Positions 17,130 to 25,910 of a DNA stretch of 48,786 bases are shown one piece after another. The stretch covers positions 1-48,786 of the forward strand of contig CAZXWC010000004.1 in assembly GCA_964644525.1 (NCBI GenBank), written 5' to 3'. Origin of the DNA: BM714 sp964644525. GTDB taxonomy: Bacteria; Bacillota; Clostridia; Peptostreptococcales; BM714. The position numbers and the translations under genes were made by a program. Numbering within the stretch: position 1 is the first letter of the stretch; the number at the start of each line of letters is the position of its first letter. The notes under the pieces are model-generated. The model did no database searches and was not told where the DNA came from. It saw nothing but the letters and a program-made list of their open reading frames with translations.

Positions 17130-18081
17130 GCCCGGGAGAATTTTCAAAAACGCTCATTTAAACACCATATACCATTCCCAGGTCCGAAATGTTTCGGACC
17201 TGGTTTATTTGCGAAAAAGGTTTGAACTTACGGACGGGGATTTTTTGGATATCGACTGGTCTATTACGGGAGGCAGGTCTCTTGCCGTAGTCCTCCACGG
17301 ATTGGAATCAAACACCTTCAGACCATATATGAAAGGAATGGCAAAAGCGCTGAATGATTCCGGGATTGATGCATTGTGCGTGAATTTCAGGGGTTGCGGT
17401 GGCCAGCCCAACCGGCTTTTGCGTTTTTACCACAGCGGAGATACAGATGATGTAAGGCAAATAATAAGCCATGTTTCCTCCGAAATGGACTACGAGAATA
17501 TCTTTATGGTGGGATTCAGCCTGGGGGCTAATGTTCTTTTAAAGTTTCTTGGGGAAGAGGGAAAGGATGCGGCGGGCAAATTAAGGATTTCTAAAGCAGC
17601 CGCAGTATCTGTGCCGTGCGACCTGGCATCCGCTTCTGAAGCATTGGATTCTCCCAAAAATATCATATACAGGAAGAGATTCCTCAAAAAACTTGGAAAG
17701 ACCCTGGCAATAAAAAAAGAACTGTACCCAGAAGAAATAAGCCTTTCAGGTTACGAAAAAATAAAGACACTCAAAGAATACGACGATAGATACACTTCGG
17801 TGATCCACGGATTCACAGATTCAGACGACTACTACAAAAAGGCAAGCTCTAAGCCATACATAAAGGGCATAAGGGTTCCGGTACTTATTATAAACGCTTT
17901 CGACGACCCCTTTCTGGGAAATGAATGCTATCCCAGTGAAGATGGAACAAATGAAAACAATTGCATAGATTGGCTTGTGACCGAATTCGGAGGGCATGTG
18001 GGATTCTCAAGCACCGGAAATGATTCCTTTTGGCATGAAAAAAGAATATGCGCCTATTTTAATGACGCAGCTTGCATCTGA
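17116..18081 (+). CDS. YheT-like alpha/beta hydrolase
   Basis: 321 residues. The N-terminal PGRIFKNAHLNTIYHS matches the start of YheT/EMB8-type hydrolases. Oxyanion-hole region VVLHGLESN is followed by nucleophile Ser135 in GFSLGAN. Likely Asp in NAFDDPF (about 264) and His in EFGGHVGF (about 291) complete the triad. The family acts on esters, probably of lipids, but the bacterial substrate is undefined. It overlaps the feo small gene by 14 nt, so it may share iron-dependent transcription. Confidence 0.85.
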   Translation: MTTYKPGRIFKNAHLNTIYHSQVRNVSDLVYLRKRFELTDGDFLDIDWSITGGRSLAVVLHGLESNTFRPYMKGMAKALNDSGIDALCVNFRGCGGQPNRLLRFYHSGDTDDVRQIISHVSSEMDYENIFMVGFSLGANVLLKFLGEEGKDAAGKLRISKAAAVSVPCDLASASEALDSPKNIIYRKRFLKKLGKTLAIKKELYPEEISLSGYEKIKTLKEYDDRYTSVIHGFTDSDDYYKKASSKPYIKGIRVPVLIINAFDDPFLGNECYPSEDGTNENNCIDWLVTEFGGHVGFSSTGNDSFWHEKRICAYFNDAACI

Positions 18082-18165
18082 CTATACTTATATGACACAT
18101 TAGTTTCCGGAGTGGAATTTTGTGGTATATTCAGAATATAAGATATGATTGGAGGAGTTGCCACC

Positions 18166-18786
18166 TTGGATGCACTGACGGATTTCATAAAGGAAGTTAT
18201 GCAATATATTTCTGAGGAAAACCTTGTGGCGGCCATAGAGTACTTGAGGGCTTTTGGTTTCATATTGGGAATAGGACTTGTTTCAATTGAAGCCTTCCTG
18301 CCATTTCTCCCCCTGGTTCTTTTTGTGACTGTAAATGTATTTGTGTTCGGTTTCCTGCTTGGCTACATATATTCATGGGTGGGGACGTCAGCAGGAACCA
18401 TATTGGTTTTTCTGCTTTTGCGGAAATTTGGCAACCATGGTCTTTTCAGCAAAATTTATGCAAACGACAAAACGGCCGATAAGTTGGCTAAGATAAGGAA
18501 AAGGGGTTTTACGCCCTTCTTCCTTTTGTATTGTTTTCCATTTACCCCAAGCTTTCTGGTTTCATTCATAGCTGCCTTGTCGGATCTGTCGACCGAACGT
18601 TTCGTCGCCGCTACGCTCGCGGGCAAACTCGTGATGATTTTTTTTCTCAGCATACTGGGGTATAATTTCAAGGCAATGTATGACAATCCAGTACGTTCCA
18701 TACTTTTGATAACGCTCATGCTGTTCATAGGATACGTTGCCAAGCTTATGCTTGAAAGATATGAAAAGAAGCATTATAAATTGTAG
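18166..18786 (+). CDS. TVP38/TMEM64-type (VTT domain) membrane protein
   Basis: 206 residues from TTG 18166, chosen because GGAGG at 18151-18155 is 10 nt upstream; ATG 18145 would add seven residues. It has about five hydrophobic segments and the VTT/SNARE-assoc pattern: EAFLPFLPLVLFVTVNVFVFG, then GTSAGTILVFLLLRKFG, RGFTPFFLLYCFPFTPSFLVSF, and AGKLVMIFFLSILGY. Relatives (DedA, TMEM64) are lipid scramblases or flippases. The bacterial role is unproven. Confidence 0.83.
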   Translation: MDALTDFIKEVMQYISEENLVAAIEYLRAFGFILGIGLVSIEAFLPFLPLVLFVTVNVFVFGFLLGYIYSWVGTSAGTILVFLLLRKFGNHGLFSKIYANDKTADKLAKIRKRGFTPFFLLYCFPFTPSFLVSFIAALSDLSTERFVAATLAGKLVMIFFLSILGYNFKAMYDNPVRSILLITLMLFIGYVAKLMLERYEKKHYKL

Positions 18787-18813
18787 GCAAAACAAAAACA
18801 CCCGGAATGAATG

Positions 18814-18880
18814 ATATGCTCTCCTCAAGGTAGACAGTTGAAATAATAAAACCGTTATCTTGAAGGGAGCATATTTTTAT
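18814..18880. terminator. bidirectional terminator between convergent genes
   Basis: ATATGCTCTCCTCAAGGTA (18814-18832) pairs with the right arm ending at TTGAAGGGAGCATAT (18859-18873), with T runs on the + strand side and A runs upstream. It sits between the VTT gene and the convergent LysR gene. Confidence 0.75.
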
Positions 18881-18893
18881 GTTTTTTGTAGAT

Positions 18894-19787
18894 TTAGTCT
18901 GATGTGTCCAACACAAAATTTTTGAAAGCTTCGGCAAGAGGCGAAAGGGCCATTGCCTTGTTGTATACAAAATAAAAGTCTCTCTTAATATCCATACCTT
19001 TTATCGGAATCCTTATAACCGAGCCGTCTTCGAGGTCCCTTGCCACCACGTTCTTTGACAGAAAAGACAGGCCCATGTCCTTTTTAAGCAGTTGCACAAT
19101 TGTTCTGTTGTTTTCGATAAGTGCGCTTACAGAAAGGTCGGACAATGAAATTCCGTTTTTGGACAAGGCGTATTCAAGGGTTTTTCTCGTGCCGGAACCC
19201 TTTTCACGCAATATTAAATTGAAGGCCTTTAAATCATCGGGGGAAATTTCTCCCAGTGAAGAGTATATGTTCTTGGGGGGAGCCACCAATATTATCTCGT
19301 CGCTCATTATTTTCAGGTATTCCAGGTTTCCATAATCCGCTTTTGAACCGACTATTCCGAAATTGATTTCCCCCTGAATGATTTTTTTCAAGATAAGACC
19401 CGAATCGTATTTTGAAATCTTGTAGCGCACATCCGGAAAAATTTCATTGAAAGATATCAGCATTTTGGGCAAAAGGTGCTCTTCCGGGACAGAACTGGCG
19501 GAAATTTCCAGAAGACCCTCGATTTTGCCCTTATAATCGTTTAGGGAATAAATGGCATAATCTCGTTTATTCAATATATCAACGGCGTATTTGTGAAGAA
19601 TGGTGCCTGCATCCGTAAGATGGATTTTTTTTGACGAACGGTTAATAAGAGTCGCATTCAATTCATACTCCAGGTTTTTAATGTGGGTGCTTATTGTTGG
19701 TTGTGTTATGTAAAGCGAGTCCGCCGCCTTGGAAAAACTTTTATGCTTTGCAATAGCTACAAAAGCTTCGAGTTGCTTGAAATCCAT
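18894..19787 (-). CDS. LysR-family regulator, similar to selenium-metabolism-associated members
   Basis: 297 residues. The winged helix-turn-helix is at 1-60 (MDFKQLEAFVAIAKHKSF, then AADSLYITQPTISTHIKNLE), followed by a two-lobe effector domain. The N-terminus and SSVPEEHLLPKML/GIVGSKADYGNLEY stretches recall the LysR subgroup that NCBI links to selenium metabolism; this is from memory and not tested. It diverges from the 6-phosphogluconate dehydrogenase gene, with which it shares a 117-nt intergenic region, so it may control that gene, itself, or the yedE cluster about 27 kb away. Confidence 0.85.
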   Translation of the reverse strand: MDFKQLEAFVAIAKHKSFSKAADSLYITQPTISTHIKNLEYELNATLINRSSKKIHLTDAGTILHKYAVDILNKRDYAIYSLNDYKGKIEGLLEISASSVPEEHLLPKMLISFNEIFPDVRYKISKYDSGLILKKIIQGEINFGIVGSKADYGNLEYLKIMSDEIILVAPPKNIYSSLGEISPDDLKAFNLILREKGSGTRKTLEYALSKNGISLSDLSVSALIENNRTIVQLLKKDMGLSFLSKNVVARDLEDGSVIRIPIKGMDIKRDFYFVYNKAMALSPLAEAFKNFVLDTSD

Positions 19788-19904
19788 TTTAGTCCTCCTT
19801 GAAAATGCGTCACAATAAGTATATCACTCTGTCAGGACCAAATTAAAGTATTGGAGCGTATTTTTATAAGCAAGGGGTAAAAAAAGCATAGGAGGTGGCT
19901 ATAT

Positions 19905-20792
19905 ATGGAAATCGGAATGATAGGACTAGGTAAAATGGGTAGTAATCTATGCTTGAATCTTTTGGACCATGGATTTGACATTACAGTATACAACCGAGAT
20001 CATGAAAAGGCTAGAGAAATGGTTTCTTTCGGTGCGGGCATGGCTACAAGCATTGGGAAACTTGTTGGTAAATTGGACAAGCCCAGGATCATATGGATAA
20101 TGGTAACCCACGGAACAGCCGTGGATGAAATTGTTGGTGAATTGGAAAAACATCTCGATGCCGGGGACATAATAGTAGATGGTGGGAATTCACACTATAA
20201 AGACAGTATAAGACGTGCGAAAGCGCTTAATCAAAAAAAAATAGAGTTTGTGGATGTGGGAACAAGCGGAGGTGTTTCGGGAGCCAGACATGGAGCCTGC
20301 ATGATGGTCGGTGGAACCGAAAAAGCCTATGGCCGCATTCAGAATGTATTGGAAGCAATATGCAAACCCAACGGCTACGGCCACATAGGGCCTTATGGTA
20401 GTGGACACTATGTCAAAATGATTCACAATGGAATAGAGTACGGGATGATGCAGGCCATTGGAGAAGGATTCGAAATAATAGGAGAGAGCGACTACTACAT
20501 AAACATGGAAGCATTGACCGAAATTTGGAACAACGGGTCCATAATAGGTGGATTTCTTATGGAAGCTATGAAAAAATCATTTGAAATACACGGAGACCTT
20601 TCGCAAATAAGGGGGGCGGTCGATTTTTCGGGAGAGGGTCGCTGGACAGTAGAGGAAGCATTGGAGAGAGAAGTTTCGGCACCGGTGATTTCGCTTTCCG
20701 TATTTGAAAGATACAGGTCAATCAAAAATGAAACATATACGGGAAAGGTTCTTGCAGCATTGAGGAATGTTTTCGGGGGACATTCCCTTTGA
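19905..20792 (+). CDS. 6-phosphogluconate dehydrogenase, short (YqeC/GndA) type
   Basis: 295 residues, much shorter than the 470-residue enzyme but usual for the short bacterial form. MIGLGKMGSNLCLNL binds the dinucleotide; VDGGNSHYKDS, GTSGGVSGARHGACMMVGG and HYVKMIHNGIEYGMMQA contain the catalytic Lys and substrate residues. It oxidatively decarboxylates 6-phosphogluconate to ribulose-5-phosphate, usually with NAD+ in this subgroup. RBS AGGAGGTGG lies upstream. Confidence 0.9.
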   Translation: MEIGMIGLGKMGSNLCLNLLDHGFDITVYNRDHEKAREMVSFGAGMATSIGKLVGKLDKPRIIWIMVTHGTAVDEIVGELEKHLDAGDIIVDGGNSHYKDSIRRAKALNQKKIEFVDVGTSGGVSGARHGACMMVGGTEKAYGRIQNVLEAICKPNGYGHIGPYGSGHYVKMIHNGIEYGMMQAIGEGFEIIGESDYYINMEALTEIWNNGSIIGGFLMEAMKKSFEIHGDLSQIRGAVDFSGEGRWTVEEALEREVSAPVISLSVFERYRSIKNETYTGKVLAALRNVFGGHSL

Positions 20793-20843
20793 TGAAAATG
20801 ACTAGTGTTACCATAAGCCTGCCACTCGCTTAGAGTCAAAGGA

Positions 20844-20873
20844 TTTACTCAAAGGACCGAAATGGTGTATAAT
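20844..20873 (+). promoter_or_regulatory. promoter for the cupin gene
   Basis: TTTACT (20844-20849) and TATAAT (20868-20873) with an 18-base spacer, 26 bases before the ATG at 20900. Confidence 0.6.
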
Positions 20874-20899
20874 AAAGAAAAAATCGAGAGGTGATAAGC

Positions 20900-21247
20900 A
20901 TGATTGTTTCCAATATGGATTTCTTGAAAGAAACAAAAATTGAAAATCCTGAAGCCAAAGACGCTTTCATGAAAGTTTTAATCGGTCCGGACCAAGGTTG
21001 GGCTGATTATGTTATGAGAGAACTTGAACTGGCTAAAGACGGGTTTTCCCCAAAACATGCGCATGACTGGCCCCATATAAACTATATAATAGAAGGCCGG
21101 GGGGAGCTTCAGGTGGGAGACGAGATTCACCAAATAAAAGCGGGCGGATACGCTTATGTGCCTTCAGGCATTCTCCACCAATTCAGAAACATGGGGGAAG
21201 GCAGATTGAAATTCATCTGCATTGTTCCAAAAGAGGGGCATAAATAG
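20900..21247 (+). CDS. small cupin-domain protein
   Basis: 115 residues from ATG 20900, preceded by GAGAGG; a GTG at 20891 overlaps that site. One cupin barrel: metal-ligand motif HAHDWPHINYIIEGRGELQ gives the first His residues and Glu, and AYVPSGILHQFRNMG the second His. Single cupins of this size are small-ligand binders or isomerases; the substrate is unknown. The small membrane protein follows after 15 nt and shares its promoter. Confidence 0.75.
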   Translation: MIVSNMDFLKETKIENPEAKDAFMKVLIGPDQGWADYVMRELELAKDGFSPKHAHDWPHINYIIEGRGELQVGDEIHQIKAGGYAYVPSGILHQFRNMGEGRLKFICIVPKEGHK

Positions 21248-21262
21248 AAAGGAAAGTGACTT

Positions 21263-21550
21263 ATGACGGGTAAGGATTTAGCCATACTTATTGTTCCCAT
21301 GCTGGTCTCGCTCATAGTGAGCTTGGGATACGCAAAAAGCATGTTGGGGAAAAAAATTGAATTCCCCAAGATATTGACAAAGACAATGAGCATCCATGGA
21401 CGCATAATGATTCTTTCAGCCATTGGATGGGTTCTATATGCAGACGGATGGAGTCAAAAACTAATAGGCGTTATATACATGGTCATGGCATTTCTGATTA
21501 TAGGCATGATTGACTATGTGGCAATAAACAAGATGACGGTAAAAGACTGA
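21263..21550 (+). CDS. small three-helix membrane protein of unknown function
   Basis: 95 residues with three hydrophobic stretches: residues about 5-25 (LAILIVPMLVSLIVSLGYA), 47-63 and 68-88. A short polar loop carries SIHGRIMI. RBS GAAAGGAAA lies 10 nt before the ATG. I do not recognise a family. It is co-transcribed with the cupin gene and ends at a terminator. Confidence 0.7.
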   Translation: MTGKDLAILIVPMLVSLIVSLGYAKSMLGKKIEFPKILTKTMSIHGRIMILSAIGWVLYADGWSQKLIGVIYMVMAFLIIGMIDYVAINKMTVKD

Positions 21551-21578
21551 GAAAGGCCGAAAGGTCTTTCTTTTTTTC
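21550..21578 (+). terminator. intrinsic terminator after the small membrane protein
   Basis: GAAAGGCC pairs with GGTCTTTC around GAAA, followed by seven T. It begins at the stop codon. Confidence 0.85.
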
Positions 21579-21594
21579 ATTTTTGCATTAATGC

Positions 21595-21623
21595 TTTACA
21601 AATTTAGTTCGCTAAAGTATAAT
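21595..21623 (+). promoter_or_regulatory. promoter of the amino acid ABC operon
   Basis: TTTACA (21595-21600), a 17-base spacer and TATAAT (21618-21623): a near-consensus vegetative promoter 47 bases before the TTG start. Confidence 0.8.
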
Positions 21624-21670
21624 ACATCTGTGTTGTAAATCGAAATAATAAAAGAGAAGGGGAGATTGAA

Positions 21671-22486
21671 TTGAAAAAAAGTCTAGTTTTGTTGATGGTT
21701 TTGGCCATGGTCATGGCTGTATTTGCAGGATGCACTCAGCAGGAGGAGCCGGAAGCGGCAGCCGAACCCGATTCGTTGGAAGCAATTATAGAGAAAGGCG
21801 AATTTGTACTTGGCCTTGATGACAGTTTTCCGCCAATGGGATTCAGGGACGACAATGGCGACATAGTTGGTTTTGACATTGATTTGGCAAAAGAAGTTGC
21901 AGAAAGAATGGGTGTTGAGCTTGTTGTAAAACCTGTTGACTGGGATGGGATTGCTCTCAGCTTGAAAAACGGAGACATTGATGTTATATGGAACGGATTG
22001 ACGATAACTGAAGAACGCAGGGAAACAATGGGTTTTACAAAACCATATCTTAACAACAGGCAAATAATTGTTGCAAGGCTTGACTCTGACATAGCGACAA
22101 AAGCCGACTTGCAAGGAAAGGTTGTAGGCGTTCAGATGGGAAGCAGCTCCGACATAGCCTTGAACAGCGAAGCTGAAGTTGCCGACAAGGTAGAAGAAGT
22201 CAGAAAATATTCAAATAATGTAGAGGCATTGCTTGACTTGGCAAATGAAGGAACAGACGCTGTAGTAGTGGATGAGATTGTTGGAAGATACTATATCGCA
22301 AAGAAGCCTGAAATGTATAAAGTTTTGGATGACTATTTTACAGACGAGGAATATGGAGTAGGCTACCGCAAAGAAGATACGGAATTCGGCGCAGAACTTG
22401 ACAGAATTATGGATGAGATGAAAGCCGATGGAACAGCTGACGCAATTTCTCAGGAATGGTTCGGAGAAGCTATAGTATTGAAATAG
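21671..22486 (+). CDS. polar amino acid ABC transporter binding lipoprotein
   Basis: 271 residues from TTG 21671, preceded by GGGGAG. The lipobox is VFAGC with Cys21. The mature domain is a family 3 solute-binding protein: VLGLDDSFPPMGFRD, GFDIDLAKEVAERMGVELV, WNGLTITEERRE and the GYRKEDTEF/AISQEWFG end. It binds a polar amino acid outside the membrane and hands it to the permease. The ligand (Gln, Cys, Arg and others) is not decided by the visible residues. Confidence 0.9.
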   Translation: MKKSLVLLMVLAMVMAVFAGCTQQEEPEAAAEPDSLEAIIEKGEFVLGLDDSFPPMGFRDDNGDIVGFDIDLAKEVAERMGVELVVKPVDWDGIALSLKNGDIDVIWNGLTITEERRETMGFTKPYLNNRQIIVARLDSDIATKADLQGKVVGVQMGSSSDIALNSEAEVADKVEEVRKYSNNVEALLDLANEGTDAVVVDEIVGRYYIAKKPEMYKVLDDYFTDEEYGVGYRKEDTEFGAELDRIMDEMKADGTADAISQEWFGEAIVLK

Positions 22487-22498
22487 GAGCTGGGAAAT

Positions 22499-23143
22499 TT
22501 GGAAAAGCTTTTTAGCATCACATTGTATATATTGAAGGGCAGCGGGGTTACCTTGGGACTTTACGCCATTACGGCCATTTTCTCAATGCCTCTTGGACTC
22601 GTGTGCGCCTTGGGTAAAATATCAAAAAACAAGATTTTAAGCAAGGCGGTAAGTCTTTACACATGGGTGTTTAGGGGGACGCCTCTCCTGCTTCAATTGT
22701 TTTTCACTTACTATGGATTGCCTGTATTGGGAATCAGGTGGAGCGGACCGTTCGCTCCAGCCGCTTTGACTTTCATACTGAACTACGGCGCTTACCTGAC
22801 AGAAATTTTCAGGGCGGGAATACAGTCGATTGACAAAGGGCAGTATGAGGCTGCAAATGTTTTGGGCATGAATTACAGTCAGACAATGCGCAGAATAATA
22901 ATACCCCAGACTGTAAAGAGGATACTTCCGCCACTTGGCAATGAAGCCATCACTCTCGTCAAGGATACAGCTTTGGTAGCGGTAATAGCCTTGGCGGAAA
23001 TATTGAGGAACGCAAAGGAGATCGTTACCAGGGAATTCATAATAACTCCGTTTTTCATAGCGGCTGCGATTTACCTTGTATTGACCTCGGTGATTGTTTT
23101 GACATTCAACCGTATGGAAGAAAAATATTCGTACTATGAGTAG
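22499..23143 (+). CDS. polar amino acid ABC transporter permease
   Basis: 214 residues from TTG 22499, with AGGAG just after the previous stop. HisM/GlnP family: GSGVTLGLYAITAIFS, VFRGTPLLLQLFFTYYG, LNYGAYLTEIFRAGIQSID and the coupling loop EAANVLGMNYSQTMRRIIIPQ. About five membrane helices. Confidence 0.92.
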   Translation: MEKLFSITLYILKGSGVTLGLYAITAIFSMPLGLVCALGKISKNKILSKAVSLYTWVFRGTPLLLQLFFTYYGLPVLGIRWSGPFAPAALTFILNYGAYLTEIFRAGIQSIDKGQYEAANVLGMNYSQTMRRIIIPQTVKRILPPLGNEAITLVKDTALVAVIALAEILRNAKEIVTREFIITPFFIAAAIYLVLTSVIVLTFNRMEEKYSYYE

Positions 23144-23151
23144 GTGGATGC

Positions 23152-23913
23152 ATGAAAATGATTGAAATAAAAAATGTCTCAAAGAATTTCGGACCATTGA
23201 AAGTACTGGACAAGATAAATCTGCAAGTGGAACGGGGAGAAATAATTTCTGTAATAGGCCCTTCAGGAGCAGGGAAAAGTACACTTTTGAGGTCTATTAT
23301 ACAACTGGAATCAATAGATGAGGGAATAGTTGAAATCGAGGGTCTCACAATAGCATGTAAAAAAGACCGGGATGACGGTGAAGCAATCGATAAAAGCACA
23401 GTCCGGGAAGGACTGGCTAAAATGGGCATGGTATTTCAGGGGTTCAACTTGTTTCCGCATATGACTGTTCTTGAAAATGTCATAATAGCTCAGACAATTG
23501 TGAAGAACAGAAGCCGGAAGGAAGCTGAAGAAAAAGCAAAATCAATCTTAAATAAGGTTGGCCTTACGGACAAGGAAAGCAGCTATCCTTCCCAAATTTC
23601 AGGAGGGCAGAAACAACGTGTAGCAATAGCCAGGGCATTGGCTATGGATCCCGACATAATGCTCTTTGACGAACCCACTTCCGCACTGGATCCAGAATTG
23701 ATAGGCGAGGTGCTAGGCGTTATAAAGGCTCTTGCCCAAGAACGGATGACAATGATGATAGTAACCCATGAAATGAATTTTGCCCGGGAAATATCAGACC
23801 GCATACTGTTTATGGAAGACGGCAGGATTGTCGAGTCCGGTCCACCCGACAAGATATTTGTGAACCCCGAACATCCGAGGATAAAGACATTTCTCGAAAA
23901 AATACTTTCATGA
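23152..23913 (+). CDS. polar amino acid ABC transporter ATP-binding protein
   Basis: 253 residues, GlnQ/HisP family. Walker A is GPSGAGKST, the Q-loop region is VFQGFNLFPHMTVLENVI, the signature is ISGGQKQRVAIARAL, Walker B is IMLFDEPTSALDPE and the switch His is in VTHEMNFA. A short insertion, IACKKDRDDGEAIDKSTVREG, lies between strands near residues 68-87. It ends at a strong terminator. Confidence 0.93.
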   Translation: MKMIEIKNVSKNFGPLKVLDKINLQVERGEIISVIGPSGAGKSTLLRSIIQLESIDEGIVEIEGLTIACKKDRDDGEAIDKSTVREGLAKMGMVFQGFNLFPHMTVLENVIIAQTIVKNRSRKEAEEKAKSILNKVGLTDKESSYPSQISGGQKQRVAIARALAMDPDIMLFDEPTSALDPELIGEVLGVIKALAQERMTMMIVTHEMNFAREISDRILFMEDGRIVESGPPDKIFVNPEHPRIKTFLEKILS

Positions 23914-23937
23914 CAATAATAACTTGAATTATATAAA

Positions 23938-23986
23938 AAGAAGCAAAAATGGAGGAGTTGGACATTCCATTTTTGCTTCTTTCTCT
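23938..23986 (+). terminator. strong intrinsic terminator after the amino acid ABC operon
   Basis: AAGAAGCAAAAATGGA pairs with TCCATTTTTGCTTCTT around a loop of about 14 bases, then TTCTCTTTT. Confidence 0.88.
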
Positions 23987-24001
23987 TTTCTTGCCTTCTG
24001 C

Positions 24002-24030
24002 TTACACTACAACCGCTTTTATGGTAGAAT
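24002..24030 (+). promoter_or_regulatory. promoter upstream of the P1 peptidase
   Basis: TTACAC (24002-24007) and TAGAAT (24025-24030) with a 17-base spacer. It would give a leader of about 145 nt before the start at 24183. Confidence 0.6.
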
Positions 24031-24106
24031 AAACCATCAGAGGGGCATATTTAGCAATATGGGAAGCTTGTCAAATTGCTTACATACAAATGGACGGCAA
24101 AATTCT

Positions 24107-24136
24107 GTGCCCCCTTGGGGGCATTTTGGCATTTTT
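24107..24136 (+). terminator. terminator-like hairpin inside the peptidase leader
   Basis: TGCCCCC and GGGGGCA form a G/C-rich stem with a tight TT/CTTG loop, followed by TTTTGGCATTTTT. It lies between the predicted promoter and the gene, so it may act as an attenuator. I do not recognise a known riboswitch fold in the preceding 75 bases. Confidence 0.45.
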
Positions 24137-24182
24137 GAAGAAAAGTACAGAAGTTGCGAATTGAAACTTGTGGAGGTGCTAT

Positions 24183-25148
24183 ATGAGTAATGTTTGGGAT
24201 GTCAGAGATATTCCGGGTATCCGAATAGGCAATTGGGAAGATAGAAATGCGGCAACAGGCTGCACGGTGATAATTGCAGAAAAGGGAGCTGTGACAGGAG
24301 TAGATGTAAGGGGCGGAGCACCGGGAACAAGGGAAACGGACTTGCTTGACCCTGTAAATTTGATTGAAAAGGTACACGCCGTTTTCATATCCGGAGGAAG
24401 CGCATTCGGATTGGATGCAGGCGGTGGAATCATGCGCTATCTCGAAGAAAAAGGAATTGGTTTTGATGCCGGCGTTACAAAGGTGCCTATAGTCACGGGA
24501 GCTGTGCTCTTTGATTTGGCTTTCGGAGACCATAAGGTAAGGCCCGGAAATGAAGCAGGATACAAAGCTTCAAGGGCGTCAGAGTCCGGAAACTTCAAAG
24601 AAGGCAGCTACGGTGCAGGTACCGGTGCTACGGTTGGAAAGGCCAAGGGTATGGAATATGCTATGAAAGGAGGACTGGGCAGTTTCTGCTATGAAAGAAA
24701 AGGCTTGATGGTGGGGGCTGTTGCAGCAGCCAATGCCTTCGGAAATATTATTGATCCAAAAGAAAATGAATACTTGGCAGGAGTCTTGTCTGATGACAGA
24801 GAGCATATACTAAATGCTGAAAAGATAGTGTTGGAAACGGCTGGGACTGGTAAAAATGAATTTAATGGAAACACAACAATAGGAGTCATAATTACAAATG
24901 GGAATTTTGACAAGGCGCAGTGCAAAAAAATCGCACAGATGGCCCAAAACGGTATTGCTAGAACGATAAGGCCGTCACATACACAACTTGATGGAGATTC
25001 CATATTTGCAATGTCGACAGGGAAAGTTGAGGCGGATGTCAGCGCTGTTGGCATAATGGCGGCGGAAGCTATGGCGAAAGCCGTCCAAAGGGCGGTAAAA
25101 GAAGCTGAATCCATGTTTGGAATACCCTCTCACAAAAATATTCATTAA
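24183..25148 (+). CDS. P1-family peptidase (DmpA-like aminopeptidase)
   Basis: 321 residues from ATG 24183, placed by GGAGGT at 24171-24176. The DmpA/P1 family shows in IPGIRIGNWEDRNAATGCTV, RGGAPGTRETDLLDP, VFISGGSAFGLDAGGGIM and the NTTIGVIITNG segment around residue 240. Family members are Ntn-type enzymes that cut themselves before the catalytic Ser/Thr and release N-terminal residues or act on beta-peptides. No signal peptide. It sits alone behind a leader with a hairpin. Confidence 0.88.
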   Translation: MSNVWDVRDIPGIRIGNWEDRNAATGCTVIIAEKGAVTGVDVRGGAPGTRETDLLDPVNLIEKVHAVFISGGSAFGLDAGGGIMRYLEEKGIGFDAGVTKVPIVTGAVLFDLAFGDHKVRPGNEAGYKASRASESGNFKEGSYGAGTGATVGKAKGMEYAMKGGLGSFCYERKGLMVGAVAAANAFGNIIDPKENEYLAGVLSDDREHILNAEKIVLETAGTGKNEFNGNTTIGVIITNGNFDKAQCKKIAQMAQNGIARTIRPSHTQLDGDSIFAMSTGKVEADVSAVGIMAAEAMAKAVQRAVKEAESMFGIPSHKNIH

Positions 25149-25280
25149 GCAATTCACTAGGTAAATAGTGGAGAAAAAAATAACTTTGTGTTAAAATAAT
25201 AATGAAATTATAAGCATTACATAAACTATTTATTTAGCTGTGAAAGCGGTCGGGCAATGTAAAAGAATTGGAGGGAATAT

Positions 25281-25832
25281 ATGATAGGTGCAAAAATAAG
25301 AAAGCTTAGACAGGAAAAAGGTATGACACTGAGCGAATTGGCGAAACAGGTTAATTTTACGGCAAGTTATATATCGCAGATTGAACGGAGCATTATAGAA
25401 CCTTCGCTTTCATCACTTAGAAAAATCGCTCTTGCTCTTGACACACCGATTTACAGTTTTCTTTCAGAAGAAAATGCGGATCATTTTGTTGTAAAGGCTG
25501 ATGAACGCAAGAAGCTGGCTCTGCCAAACAGCACTATGGTATATGAATTTGTGACTCCCATGGCTTCAAATAAGCTGATAAGGCCTAAAATGGAAATCAT
25601 TTATATTCATATGGATCCGGAAAGCTGGAGCAATGAAGACTACTTGTCACATAAGGCTGACGAATGCATTCTTGTTTTGGAAGGTTCTTTCCACGTATTT
25701 CTTGGAGAGGATAAATATGTACTCGAAGAGGGTGACAGCATTTACATACAGGAGAATGTAAGCCACAGGATATATAATCCGCTAAAAAAAGTTACAAAAG
25801 CAATTTCTTGCTTTTCTCCGTCATTGTATTGA
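25281..25832 (+). CDS. HTH-cupin transcriptional regulator (XRE N-terminus)
   Basis: 183 residues. Residues 1-60 form an XRE helix-turn-helix (IRKLRQEKGMTLSELAKQVN, then ASYISQIERSIIEPSLSSL). Residues about 105-180 form a small cupin (DECILVLEGSFHVFLGEDKY, then VSHRIYNP). This PuuR/SutR-like design binds a small metabolite in the cupin. RBS GGAGGGAA is upstream. It stands alone with its own terminator; it could regulate the adjacent peptidase gene. Confidence 0.88.
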   Translation: MIGAKIRKLRQEKGMTLSELAKQVNFTASYISQIERSIIEPSLSSLRKIALALDTPIYSFLSEENADHFVVKADERKKLALPNSTMVYEFVTPMASNKLIRPKMEIIYIHMDPESWSNEDYLSHKADECILVLEGSFHVFLGEDKYVLEEGDSIYIQENVSHRIYNPLKKVTKAISCFSPSLY

Positions 25833-25869
25833 TAAAAACTATCAAAGTATATTGAATTCAGATTGCATG

Positions 25870-25910
25870 AAAACTACCCTGCCGAGTATTTTTAGGGGTA
25901 GTTTTTATTT
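25870..25910 (+). terminator. intrinsic terminator after the HTH-cupin gene
   Basis: AAAACTACCCCT-type left arm (AAAACTACCCT) pairs with AGGGGTAGTTTT, followed by TATTTTT. Confidence 0.85.
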
